Assembly: GCF_036242395.1 (NCBI RefSeq)
Contig: NZ_CP108459.1
Coordinates: 1 to 64,000 of the forward strand
Source: Kitasatospora sp. NBC_01266
GTDB taxonomy: Bacteria > Actinomycetota > Actinomycetes > Streptomycetales > Streptomycetaceae
Direction: 5' to 3'
Length of the DNA stretch: 64,000 bases
The notes below the pieces were generated by a model. That model worked only from the letters and a program-made list of their open reading frames with translations. It had not been told where the DNA came from and did not search any database. This document shows, piece by piece, positions 42,296 to 49,713 of this stretch (position 1 is its first letter; the number at the start of each line of letters is the position of its first letter). The position numbers and the translations under genes are program-made.

Positions 42296-42315
42296 CTTGG
42301 CAACCTCTTGCCAAG
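42296..42315. promoter_or_regulatory. Operator of the repeat-peptide gene
   Basis: CTTGGCAACCTCTTGCCAAG has perfect 8-base arms and a four-base spacer, 34 bases upstream of the start codon. A further half site (AAGCTTGGTAAC) follows. It matches the palindrome before the XRE-TPR gene. Confidence 0.8.
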
Positions 42316-42616
42316 AAGCTTGGTAACAGTGCCTCGAGAACCTCAGGAAAATCGCTCGAGATGCAGTGGAGCAAAGCAAGGGAATGGCGGGGGAGGCGCG
42401 GGCGAATCCCGCCCGCAGCTTGCCGCTGCTCTCCACACACCTGCGCTGAGCTGGGATGACTCGGCTCCTGGCAGCATTGTCACGGCACTTTGGCAGCGGT
42501 TGGCACGCTCTGGCAATGCTTGGAAACTCCTCGCATCTGGAGCCAGAGAGGCCGGAGTTGGCACCGGCAGATCTCGAGTATCCCTGGAGCGTACGTTGCC
42601 AACGCGGCCATCTTCT

Positions 42617-42655
42617 TGTCAAACTATTGCCATGCCGCCTGGCAATTAATTGGCA
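42617..42655. promoter_or_regulatory. Two imperfect copies of the TGGCAA-N4-TTGCCA operator
   Basis: TGTCAA-ACTA-TTGCCA at 42617-42632 and TGGCAA-TTAA-TTGGCA at 42640-42655 each differ by one base from the motif at 40255 and 42296. They lie 33 to 71 bases before the aminotransferase-fold gene. More TTGGCA half sites occur at 42485-42525. Confidence 0.65.
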
Positions 42656-42687
42656 ATGGGCGGCCCCGAGACCGGGGAGGCCCTGGA

Positions 42688-43890
42688 ATGAACGCTCCGA
42701 CGTCCCACCGGGAACGACGGGTCCACCTGAACACCGCAGGTGTGGGCCGGATGCCGACCGCCGTGCGCGACGTGCTCACCGGCTACGCCCGCCACGAGGA
42801 CCGGTACGGGCCCTACGAGCTGGAGGAGCAGTTCGAGGAGGTGCTGCAGACCCAGATCCACGAACGTCTCGCCGGCCTGCTCAACGTGCCGGCCGCCGAC
42901 ACCGTGCTGTTCACCGGTGCCGCCGCCGCGTTCGACTCCCTGGTCTCGCGCATCCCGCTCGGCCCGGGCGACCGGATCTGGACGACGCCCTACGAGAGCG
43001 CCGCCGGCCTCACCACCCTGTACGCCCTGCGCGACCGCACCCGCTGCCGGATCGACGTCATCCCGCTGCGCGCCAGCGGCGACCTGGACCTGGAGTGGAT
43101 GGCCGCGCACATCGACGAGGGCGTGGCCCTGGTCTCGGTGACGCACGTGCCGTCAGCCTGCGGGATCGTCAACCCGGTCGAGGCCGTCGGGCGCATCCTC
43201 GCCCCGTACCGCTGCCTCTACGCCGTCGACGCCTCGCACGCCGTCGGGCAGCTGCCCGTGGACGCCGCGCGGATCGGCTGCGACCTGCTCACCGGGGACG
43301 GCTGGAGGTTCCTGCGCGGCCCGCAGGGCGTCGGATTCGCCGCTCTGTCCCCACGGCTGAGGGCCACGCTGGCCCCGGACGGCGTCGAGCCGTGGATCCG
43401 GCCGCAGAGCGCGGCCGTCGCGGCCCTGAACACCGCCCTGGCCCACCACGCGGCCGACGCCACCGGCGCGGACCTGCTGCCCGAGCTGCGGGCCACCATC
43501 GCCGAGGTGCCCGGCATCGAACTGATCGCCCCCGGCGAGGTGCAGTCCGGCATCCTCGCCTTCCAGCACGCCGAGCTGCCCGCCGCCCTGATCCGCCGGC
43601 GGCTGGCCGCCCACGGGGTCGTGGTCTGGAAGACGGTCGCCCAGGAACTCCCGCTCTACCTGCCGGGCCGCGACGTCAGCACGGCGGTGCGCGCCTCCGT
43701 CCACCACGACAACTCCCCGCAGGACGTCGCCCTCTTCGGCGAGGCGCTGCGGCAGGTGCTGCGGGAGGAGCGCACCCGCACCCTGTCGGCAGCCCGGGGG
43801 CTGGGCGCGGTCCGGGCAGCGGGCGAGGGCGGCTTCCCGCAGCAACGGGGAGGCGGGCAGCGGCACTTGACGCTGTGCCCGGCGTCCTGA
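42688..43890 (+). CDS. Class V aminotransferase-fold protein lacking the PLP lysine
   Basis: A 400-residue protein related to cysteine desulfurases and isopenicillin N epimerases: HLNTAGVGRMPTAV start, FTGAAAAFDSLV, VSVTHVPSACGIVNPVEAVG, and VDASHAVGQLPVD with the PLP-ring Asp. The Schiff-base lysine motif, usually (H/R)KFLRGP or HKW, reads GWRFLRGPQGVGF, with Arg at residue 207. Either it is not a PLP transaminase or a different residue works. RBS GGGGAGG. Upstream operators tie it to the XRE-TPR/peptide pair, so it may make or respond to the same signal. Confidence 0.75.
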   Translation: MNAPTSHRERRVHLNTAGVGRMPTAVRDVLTGYARHEDRYGPYELEEQFEEVLQTQIHERLAGLLNVPAADTVLFTGAAAAFDSLVSRIPLGPGDRIWTTPYESAAGLTTLYALRDRTRCRIDVIPLRASGDLDLEWMAAHIDEGVALVSVTHVPSACGIVNPVEAVGRILAPYRCLYAVDASHAVGQLPVDAARIGCDLLTGDGWRFLRGPQGVGFAALSPRLRATLAPDGVEPWIRPQSAAVAALNTALAHHAADATGADLLPELRATIAEVPGIELIAPGEVQSGILAFQHAELPAALIRRRLAAHGVVVWKTVAQELPLYLPGRDVSTAVRASVHHDNSPQDVALFGEALRQVLREERTRTLSAARGLGAVRAAGEGGFPQQRGGGQRHLTLCPAS

Positions 43891-43906
43891 AGCGGTGCCG
43901 CCGAGG

Positions 43907-44287
43907 TCAGCCGGCGACCCTCAGCCGTGTGCGGCCGGTCTTCGGCGGGGCGGCCTGGTAGTCGGGGATGAGGATGGGTGGAACGCCTTCGCGGGCAGCC
44001 CGGGCCATGGCGGCCTGCATCTCCAGTTCGGTGTGGTAGCCGGCGATCGTGGGGTGGAGGCGGTAGCGGTAGCCCTTGCGCAGGACCAGGCCGCGTTCGA
44101 CCAGGAGCGTCATGCCCCGGCTGACGACGGACGGCAGGATCTGGAGTTCCTCGGCGATGTCCTGCTGGGTCAGCGGGACGACGCCGCCGGGGTTCTGCTT
44201 GTCGACCATCACCGACAGGATGTTCGTGGCGGTGGGGGTGAGTTCCAGGCGGCGCAGTATCCCGAACAGGTTGGTGACCATCAGCAT
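43907..44287 (-). CDS. Winged-helix DNA-binding protein, pair B second gene
   Basis: A 126-residue wHTH protein: DIAEELQILPSVVSRGMTLLVERGLVLRKG (recognition region) and a wing KGYRYRLHPTIAGYHTELEMQAAM that resembles the RepL-like NPxIAF ending of the other members. The start overlaps the preceding stop by seven bases and has AAGGAG eight bases upstream, so it is translated with its partner. Confidence 0.7.
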   Translation of the reverse strand: MLMVTNLFGILRRLELTPTATNILSVMVDKQNPGGVVPLTQQDIAEELQILPSVVSRGMTLLVERGLVLRKGYRYRLHPTIAGYHTELEMQAAMARAAREGVPPILIPDYQAAPPKTGRTRLRVAG

Positions 44288-44883
44288 GCGGTCGGCTCCT
44301 TGTCAGCGCTGCGAGCGGTGTCCGGTCCCACGATGTCGGGGAAGCCGTTCTCCAAGGCGAGGGCGCGGAGCTCCTGCAAGAAGGCCTGCTGCTCGTCTCC
44401 GTTGCCTTTGTACGCGATCAGGGGGTTCAGCTGCCACATCCCTCGACCGACGGGTCGGATGTAGTTGCGTGCGGCGAGGTGCTTGAGGGCGGGGCTGACG
44501 CTGCTGCGGCTGCTGCCGATCTCGTCCGCGATCTCGCGCTGGATGGCGTGGGCGACGCCGCGCTCGGCCCGGCCGACGATGTTGGACAGCACCGCACACT
44601 GAAGCTTCGTCACCTCGCCCGACAGGAGGGCCTGCGGCAGGACGTAGCGGGCGAAGTAGCGGCTGAGCAAGGCGTAGCCGTCGGATCCGAGGACCTCATG
44701 AGAGGCACGGCGGTAGAAGCGGGTCCGAGCCTCGTACACGCCGCTGGGCAACTCGCCCGTGTAGCTGCGGATGATCTCGTCGGCGAGGTCGCGATGGTGC
44801 TTCGCGCCCGCCGGTTCCAGGGGCGGTTGCTGACCGCGCTGGGTGTTTCGCCTGCTGCTGGGGCTGCGTTGTGCCTCGGCCAT
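44281..44883 (-). CDS. Winged-helix DNA-binding protein, pair B first gene
   Basis: A 200-residue protein with a basic N-terminal region, YARYVLPQALLSGEVTKLQCAVLSNIVG, an HTH (EIADEIGSSRSSVSPALKHLAARNYI) and the wing GRGMWQLNPLIAYKGNGDEQQAF. It aligns with both proteins at 57.7-58.7 kb (RINPRIAFWG and RVNPRIAFKG). The pattern is close to RepL-type plasmid initiators and MarR-like regulators. ATG 44883 is chosen. Four TTCGCA/TGCGAA sites precede it. Confidence 0.7.
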   Translation of the reverse strand: MAEAQRSPSSRRNTQRGQQPPLEPAGAKHHRDLADEIIRSYTGELPSGVYEARTRFYRRASHEVLGSDGYALLSRYFARYVLPQALLSGEVTKLQCAVLSNIVGRAERGVAHAIQREIADEIGSSRSSVSPALKHLAARNYIRPVGRGMWQLNPLIAYKGNGDEQQAFLQELRALALENGFPDIVGPDTARSADKEPTAC

Positions 44884-44922
44884 GACCTCGATCCTCTGCT
44901 GGTGATGGCCGGAGACTACGCG

Positions 44923-45068
44923 TCCTTCGCAGTGCTGCGAAGGAATCTGCACAACAGTGCGAAGGACGTGTCGCGGTTGATCGAACAGGTTCCACCGATG
45001 GTCTTTCTTCGCAATGGTGCGAAGGATTTTGGGGCAACTGCTGAATGTTTCGTAATCGTGCGAAGGAT
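44923..45068. promoter_or_regulatory. Operator cluster of wHTH pair B
   Basis: A perfect 22-bp palindrome at 44923-44944 (half site TCCTTCGCA, centre GTGC), half site TGCGAAGGAC at 44958, and imperfect palindromes at 45005-45027 and 45048-45068 with the same TTCGCA...TGCGAAGGA half sites. All lie upstream of pair B. Confidence 0.75.
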
Positions 45069-45166
45069 ATGGGCCTAGTGTCGGCGCAGCGTGACATTAG
45101 GCGGGTCCTAGTGTCGGCGGGGGGCGACCTTTGATTTTCCAAGTTCGCAGGTCAGACCGCCTGTTC

Positions 45167-45249
45167 CGAGGAGCCCCTCTTATATAAAAAGGGGCTCCTC
45201 GCCGACTCCCGACGCTCACCGACCGGGGTCTCGGTCGGTGAGCGTCGGG
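45167..45249. terminator. Two strong adjacent hairpins
   Basis: First hairpin: 12-base arms (45167-45178 and 45190-45201) around a TATATAAA-containing loop. Second: 17-base arms (45208-45224 and 45233-45249) with an 8-base loop. They lie between pair B and the MarR-like gene with no gene nearby, so they could be terminators or a small structured RNA. Confidence 0.6.
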
Positions 45250-45446
45250 ATGCCCTGTTCCGGCCAGTCGTGCCTTGGCATGGCAGCTCGGTCCGGTGTC
45301 GCTGTGAAGCACCTGGCGAGGTGCGGCCCCATCGTCTGAGCAAGTCCGGCCCCTACCACCGAGGCGTCCGACTCCGCCGCCCGTGTTCGACATCAGCCCG
45401 AGCACGGTCACCGCCGACCGGGAGCCGGCTGTCGGCAGCACCAGGA

Positions 45447-45473
45447 CCATCCACCTCCAGGTGGCGACCCGAG
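45447..45473 (+). repeat. 27-bp inverted repeat, left copy
   Basis: CCATCCACCTCCAGGTGG followed by CGACCCGAG is found exactly inverted at 48511-48537. The core CCACCTCCAGGTGG is itself a palindrome. The two copies enclose the MarR-like, DUF4097 and hydrolase genes. No transposase is present. Confidence 0.75.
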
Positions 45474-45708
45474 CACCCCCCTGTCGGTCGGTGAGGCAGC
45501 TCCGCATGAACGGTCCCGGTCCCGGCAGCAGCCCGGCCAGGCCGCCACCGGGGGAGTGACCCGCAGTGCGGCTGCGTCAGCTCCTGCGGGAGGGGCCGCC
45601 CCGGGCACTGTCGTAGGTCTGGGGCTCGGAGGCTTCGGCGGCCACGGTCCGGGCCCTGACCCAGAGCGCGAAGAACACCCGTCGCACGGTCGGCCGGACC
45701 CGGTGCTG
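45474..45708. other. Intergenic stretch before the MarR-like gene end
   Basis: With 45069-45446 this makes a region of about 640 bases holding the two hairpins and the inverted repeat but no supported gene. Frames on both strands lack starts with RBS and recognisable content. Confidence 0.4.
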
Positions 45709-46464
45709 CTAGCCGAGACCCGAACCCGGCGTGGCGCTGCCGTCTGAGGTCGTTTCGGGTTTCGTGTAGAGGACTTCGCGGACCTGCTCCGCGGCACGCA
45801 GGATGCTTTCGCTGATGAAGTCGCTGAAGCGGGCGATGTTCTCCAGGCGGGCGGCGGCCGGGCTGTCGCGGCCGAGGATGCCGACGCCCTGCCGTGCGGT
45901 CTCGGCGACCTGGGCGACGCCGCGGGCGCTGGCGATCGTCGACTGGTACCAGACGTCGTCGTCGACGAAGTAGCGCTCGCGGCGGCGGTCGTCGCGTTCG
46001 CGGCGGATGAGGCCCTGACCTTCGAGGAACGCGATCGCCTTGGAGACGGACGCCGGGCTGACCTGGAGGTGCTGGACGAGTTGGGACGCGGTGAGGCTGC
46101 CCGCGTCGGCGACGAAGAGGCAGGTCAGCACCCGGGCCGTCATCCTGGGCAGGCCCTGCTGCATCAGGAGGGTGGTGAACGCCTCCTCGTACTCGCGCAG
46201 GGCCTCGTCGTCGCGCCCGTGGCCCTGCGGCGGCGCCCCGTTTCCTCGGGGCGGGGTGTGCTTGCGCCGGTGGGCGCGGTGCTCGGTGGCGCGGTGGGCC
46301 ACGTCGGCGCGGTAGGCGGTGGGGCCGCCGTTGCGCATCACCTCACGCGTGATCGTCGAGGTGGGGCGGTCGAGGCGTCGGGCGATCTCGGCGTAGGCGA
46401 GGCTGTCGGCCAGCCCCAGGGCGATCTGCTGGCGTTCCTGCTGGGTGAGCCTGCCTCCCGGCAT
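45709..46464 (-). CDS. MarR/GbsR-like regulator with an IS30-type HTH at the N-terminus
   Basis: A 251-residue protein. Residues 1-65 are an HTH_38-like domain (GRLTQQERQQIALGLADSLAYAEIARRLDRPTSTITREV) as in IS30 transposases; about 95-175 is a MarR-like wHTH (SASQLVQHLQVSPASVSKAIAFLEGQGLIRRERDDRRRERYFVD). The C-terminal helix carries VAETARQGVGILG. ATG 46464 has RBS AAGGAGATCGCG. It is divergent from the DUF4097-hydrolase genes and probably represses them through TTGCAAC sites. Confidence 0.8.
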   Translation of the reverse strand: MPGGRLTQQERQQIALGLADSLAYAEIARRLDRPTSTITREVMRNGGPTAYRADVAHRATEHRAHRRKHTPPRGNGAPPQGHGRDDEALREYEEAFTTLLMQQGLPRMTARVLTCLFVADAGSLTASQLVQHLQVSPASVSKAIAFLEGQGLIRRERDDRRRERYFVDDDVWYQSTIASARGVAQVAETARQGVGILGRDSPAAARLENIARFSDFISESILRAAEQVREVLYTKPETTSDGSATPGSGLG

Positions 46465-46527
46465 CGCGATCTCCTTGGTGGTCCTTCGTGGCGGTTCGGG
46501 ACCCCCACTATAGCGTTCGCTTCTCAT

Positions 46528-46583
46528 CCATTGCAACGATCGGAGCGACTCCCGTTGCATTGCTCTCAAGCTCGTTGCAACAG
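46528..46583. promoter_or_regulatory. TTGCAAC sites between the MarR-like gene and DUF4097 gene
   Basis: CATTGCAACG (46529), CGTTGCATTG (46553) and CGTTGCAACAG (46573) are three similar sites in the divergent promoter region, spaced by about two helical turns. They are likely operators of the adjacent regulator. Confidence 0.6.
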
Positions 46584-46700
46584 TTTCCTGTCTCTCACCT
46601 GCGCAGATGCTGCTTCTGCGCAACAAGCATGTTGTCGGATCCCGGAAAGCAACGTAGCGTTTCCAATGTCAGAAACAAGGAACGAGCACCGGAGAGCACG

Positions 46701-47366
46701 ATGCAGAAGTTCGAGACCCCCGCCCCGATCGCCGCCGTCCTGGAGATCGCCGCCGGACGCGTCCAGTTCATCGCCGCGGACCGCACCGACACCACCGTCG
46801 AGGTCCGGCCCGCCAACCCCGCCAAGAGCCGCGACCTGAAGGCGGCCGAGCAGACCACGGTCGAATTCGCCGACGGCGTCCTGCGGATCCGCACCGCCGA
46901 TCCCAAGAACCAGTACTTCGGCCCCTCCGGATCCCTGGAGGTCACCGTTCAGCTGCCCACCGGCTCCCACGTCGAGGGCAGGACCGCCAGCACCGAGCTG
47001 CGCGGCGTCGGACGACTCGGCGACGTCGCCTTCGAAGGCGCGTACCGGCAGATCAAGATCGACGAGGCCGCGAGCGTGCGCCTCACCGCGGTCGACGGCG
47101 ACGTCGAGGTCGGCCGGCTCAACGGCCCCGCGCAGATCAGCACCGCACGGGGCGCCATCCGGATCGCCGAGGCCGTGCGCGGCGCGGTCGTGCTCCGCAC
47201 CCAGATGGGCGACATCTCGGTCGGCGCCACCGCCGGCGTCTCGGCCGCCCTGGACGCCGGCACCGGTCACGGCCGCGTCAGCAACGCCCTCAAGAACGAC
47301 GGCACCGCCGAACTCGACATCCGCGCCACCACCGCCCACGGCGACATCACCGCCCGCAGCCTCTGA
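46701..47366 (+). CDS. DUF4097-family beta-strand repeat protein
   Basis: A 221-residue protein rich in beta-strands with repeated G-x-(I/V)-x-(V/I) patterns (VDGDVEVGRLNGPAQISTARGAIRIAEAVRGAVVLRTQMGDISVGAT). This fits the DUF4097 (adhesin-like) family that often sits beside MarR or PadR regulators in actinobacteria. No signal peptide is visible, so it is cytoplasmic. Function unknown. Followed by an alpha/beta hydrolase after 78 bases. Confidence 0.8.
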   Translation: MQKFETPAPIAAVLEIAAGRVQFIAADRTDTTVEVRPANPAKSRDLKAAEQTTVEFADGVLRIRTADPKNQYFGPSGSLEVTVQLPTGSHVEGRTASTELRGVGRLGDVAFEGAYRQIKIDEAASVRLTAVDGDVEVGRLNGPAQISTARGAIRIAEAVRGAVVLRTQMGDISVGATAGVSAALDAGTGHGRVSNALKNDGTAELDIRATTAHGDITARSL

Positions 47367-47444
47367 GCTCAGGGGCCCGCGACCCACGTGCGGGCCCGAG
47401 AAGTCCAAGCCGAACCAGACGCCCAACACGACCAGGGGGAACAC

Positions 47445-48263
47445 ATGACGAAGAACAGCACTGCCTCGACCAACTCGGAGTGGACCGGCATGGTGCCGGT
47501 CGACGACACGGCCCTGGCCGTCACCGACACCGGCGGTCCCGGCATCCCGGTGCTCTACCTCAACGGCCAGTTCGCCACCCAGGGGTACTGGCGGCGGGTC
47601 ATCGCCGAACTGGGAACGGGATGGCGGCACATCACCTACGACGAGCGGGCGCGCGGCACGAAGTCGAAGCGTTCGGCGGACTACTCCTTCGAGGCCGCCG
47701 TCCGGGACGTCGACGCCGTTCTCGCGGCCAGGGGTGTGGACCGGGCGCTGGTGGTGGGCTGGTCCTACGGGGCGTTCGTCGGGGCGCACTGGGCCGGCCG
47801 GAATCCGGAACGTGCCCTGGGCGCGGTCATGGTCGACGGCGCGTACCCGTACGACTGGCTCGACGAGGCCATGGAGCAGCGGATCCGGAAGCTGTTCCGG
47901 CGGATGGGCTGGTTCACGCCACTGATGCGCCCGACGGGCCTGACCCCCCGGATGACCGCCGATCAGCAGGCCGACTGCAACATCGAGCTCGGCAGGCTCT
48001 CCCGCGAGCGCGAGCTGAGCCCCGTGCTGGACAGCATCACCGTCCCGGCGCGGTACGTGGTCGCCTCGGGGGCCTCCCTGGGAAGCCGCGGTGACGAGCA
48101 GGAACGGATCCGCACCAGCCTCGCCGCGGTGACCGCCCGCAACCCGAACATCAAGATCAGCGCGAAGGTCGCCAGCAACCACGGTGCGATCCTGAAGAAG
48201 GACTCCCCGGCCATCGCCGAGGCCGTCCGCGAGGTCGCCGCCCTCGACCGCAGCCGGCGCTGA
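47445..48263 (+). CDS. Alpha/beta hydrolase
   Basis: A 272-residue hydrolase with the oxyanion region VLYLNGQFATQGYW, nucleophile elbow GWSYGA (Ser about residue 107) and a C-terminal His in SNHGAILKK. RBS AGGGGGA. It lacks the GGxPG-type HGGPG and GGSWGS motifs of proline iminopeptidases, so it is not a good VinJ candidate. Co-regulated with the DUF4097 gene by the divergent MarR-like protein. Confidence 0.85.
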   Translation: MTKNSTASTNSEWTGMVPVDDTALAVTDTGGPGIPVLYLNGQFATQGYWRRVIAELGTGWRHITYDERARGTKSKRSADYSFEAAVRDVDAVLAARGVDRALVVGWSYGAFVGAHWAGRNPERALGAVMVDGAYPYDWLDEAMEQRIRKLFRRMGWFTPLMRPTGLTPRMTADQQADCNIELGRLSRERELSPVLDSITVPARYVVASGASLGSRGDEQERIRTSLAAVTARNPNIKISAKVASNHGAILKKDSPAIAEAVREVAALDRSRR

Positions 48264-48846
48264 AGTCCTGACCGGACCTCGACGGCCGCCCGTACTGATC
48301 AGGTGGGTCTGTCCGCGCGACCGACGCTGCCGTCGTCCGTAACCGATGCGAAGTCCCACCGTCAGGCCTCCGACAAGGCCTGAGGCGGCCCCTTCCGCCG
48401 GAGCTGACGCGGCCGCACGACGGCGCGCAGCCGCACCGGGAGCCGTGCCGCTGGTGCTGCCCGGACACCGCGTCCTGCGGAGCCGGTGTCACTGACGATG
48501 CACGTGGGTCCTCGGGTCGCCACCTGGAGGTGGATGGACCCGGTGTGGCCTGTCGTGCCGCCCAGTGGGGGCAGCCGTGCGGTGGCTGAGGCGCAGTGGC
48601 GGCGGGAGGTGAGTCGAACGCGCGGGCGGGGATGTGGCTGGTCGCCACGTCGAGCTGATGCTGAGTCACCAGCTCGCGACACGCCGAGTGTTGATGTTGA
48701 CACCCGTGGCAGTGACCGGTAATCGCGCGCGCACGTTTAAAGGCCCCGCGCAAGGTCGGCAACGTCGAGTCCAGGCGCCGGCGCACCATCAAGGCCGTGC
48801 CCGACGAGGGTGAGTAGGCGGCCTCGGGAAACGGCGTCCGGGACAG
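48264..48846. other. Intergenic region with inverted repeat right copy and a gene-end fragment
   Basis: Contains the right 27-bp inverted repeat (48511-48537). The end (about 48733-48819) translates to KAPRKVGNVESRRRRTIKAVPDEGE and a stop, which reads like the C-terminal tail of a lost gene. No complete gene is supported. Confidence 0.4.
48511..48537 (-). repeat. 27-bp inverted repeat, right copy
   Basis: Exact reverse complement of 45447-45473. Beyond a single mismatch, a few more bases agree on the GACCC side. It closes the 3-kb regulator-DUF4097-hydrolase block. Confidence 0.75.
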
Positions 48847-48889
48847 GCGAAGCCCAGGTCACCGACGGGGACGGTGACCTGGGCTTCGC
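48847..48889. terminator. Hairpin terminator after the starter-cassette operon
   Basis: Inverted repeat with 18-base arms (48847-48864 and 48872-48889) and a 7-base loop, 20 bases beyond the stop codon of the thioesterase gene, in the right place to end the minus-strand operon from 54438. Confidence 0.85.
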
Positions 48890-48908
48890 GGTTCAGGGGT
48901 GCGGCGGG

Positions 48909-49658
48909 TCAGCTCAGGTGGGTGCGGATGGCCGCCATCACGCCGGCGGCCTGGTCGTTGAGGTAGAAGTGGCCGCCGGGGAAGACGCGGAGGTCGAAGG
49001 GGCCCGAGGTGTGGTTCTCCCAGGCCTGCGCCTCCTCGACGGTGACCTGGGCGTCCTGGTCGCCGGTGAGGGCGAAGAGCGGGCAGGACAGCCGCGGGCC
49101 GGGGGTGTAGCGGTAGGTCTCGGCGGCGCGGTAGTCGGCCCGGATCGCGGGCAGGATCATGCGCAGGATCTCGGGGTCGCCGAGCACCTGGGTGTCGGTG
49201 CCGCTCAGCCGGCTGATGTCGGTGATCAGACCGTCGTCGTCCAGCAGGTGCACCCGCTCGTCGCGCACGGTCGACGGCGCGCGCCGGCCGGAGGCGAACA
49301 GGCCGTGCAGCACGGTGCCGCGCGCCTCCAGGCGGTTGGCCACCTCGAAGGCCAGGGACGCCCCCATGCTGTGGCCGAAGAAGGTGACGGGCCGGTCGAA
49401 CCAGGGGAGCACCTCCTCGACCAGCGCGTCGGCGAGCTCGGGGATGTTGTCGATGCACGGCTCGTGGCGCCGGTCCTGGCGGCCCGGGTACTGGATCGCC
49501 AGGACGTCCACGTCCGGTGCCAGGGTGCGCGAGACCGGGAAGTAGTACGACGCCGCGCCGCCGGCGTGCGGGAAGCACACCAGTCGGTGCGCGGCCCGCT
49601 CGGCCGGGTGGAAGCGCCGCACCCACGTGCTGGTTCCGACAGTCGCCTCGGTGGTCAC
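48909..49658 (-). CDS. Type II thioesterase (second)
   Basis: A 249-residue type II thioesterase: LVCFPHAGGAASYY, nucleophile GHSMGA, DQDAQVTVEE with the acid, and His in GGHFYLND. GTG start with RBS GAGGAGG. It is the last gene of the minus-strand starter operon, where it can clear misacylated carriers. It is a different paralogue from that at 33289. Confidence 0.93.
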   Translation of the reverse strand: MTTEATVGTSTWVRRFHPAERAAHRLVCFPHAGGAASYYFPVSRTLAPDVDVLAIQYPGRQDRRHEPCIDNIPELADALVEEVLPWFDRPVTFFGHSMGASLAFEVANRLEARGTVLHGLFASGRRAPSTVRDERVHLLDDDGLITDISRLSGTDTQVLGDPEILRMILPAIRADYRAAETYRYTPGPRLSCPLFALTGDQDAQVTVEEAQAWENHTSGPFDLRVFPGGHFYLNDQAAGVMAAIRTHLS

Positions 49659-49713
49659 GTCAGTCCGCCTCCTCGACGGTCGTGTTGCGTAAGGGGGTTG
49701 AGGGTCATCCGGG

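Noticed and set aside
47445..48263. Alpha/beta hydrolase as the VinJ-type deprotecting peptidase
   Set aside because: It lacks proline-iminopeptidase motifs and belongs to the divergent MarR-DUF4097 unit.
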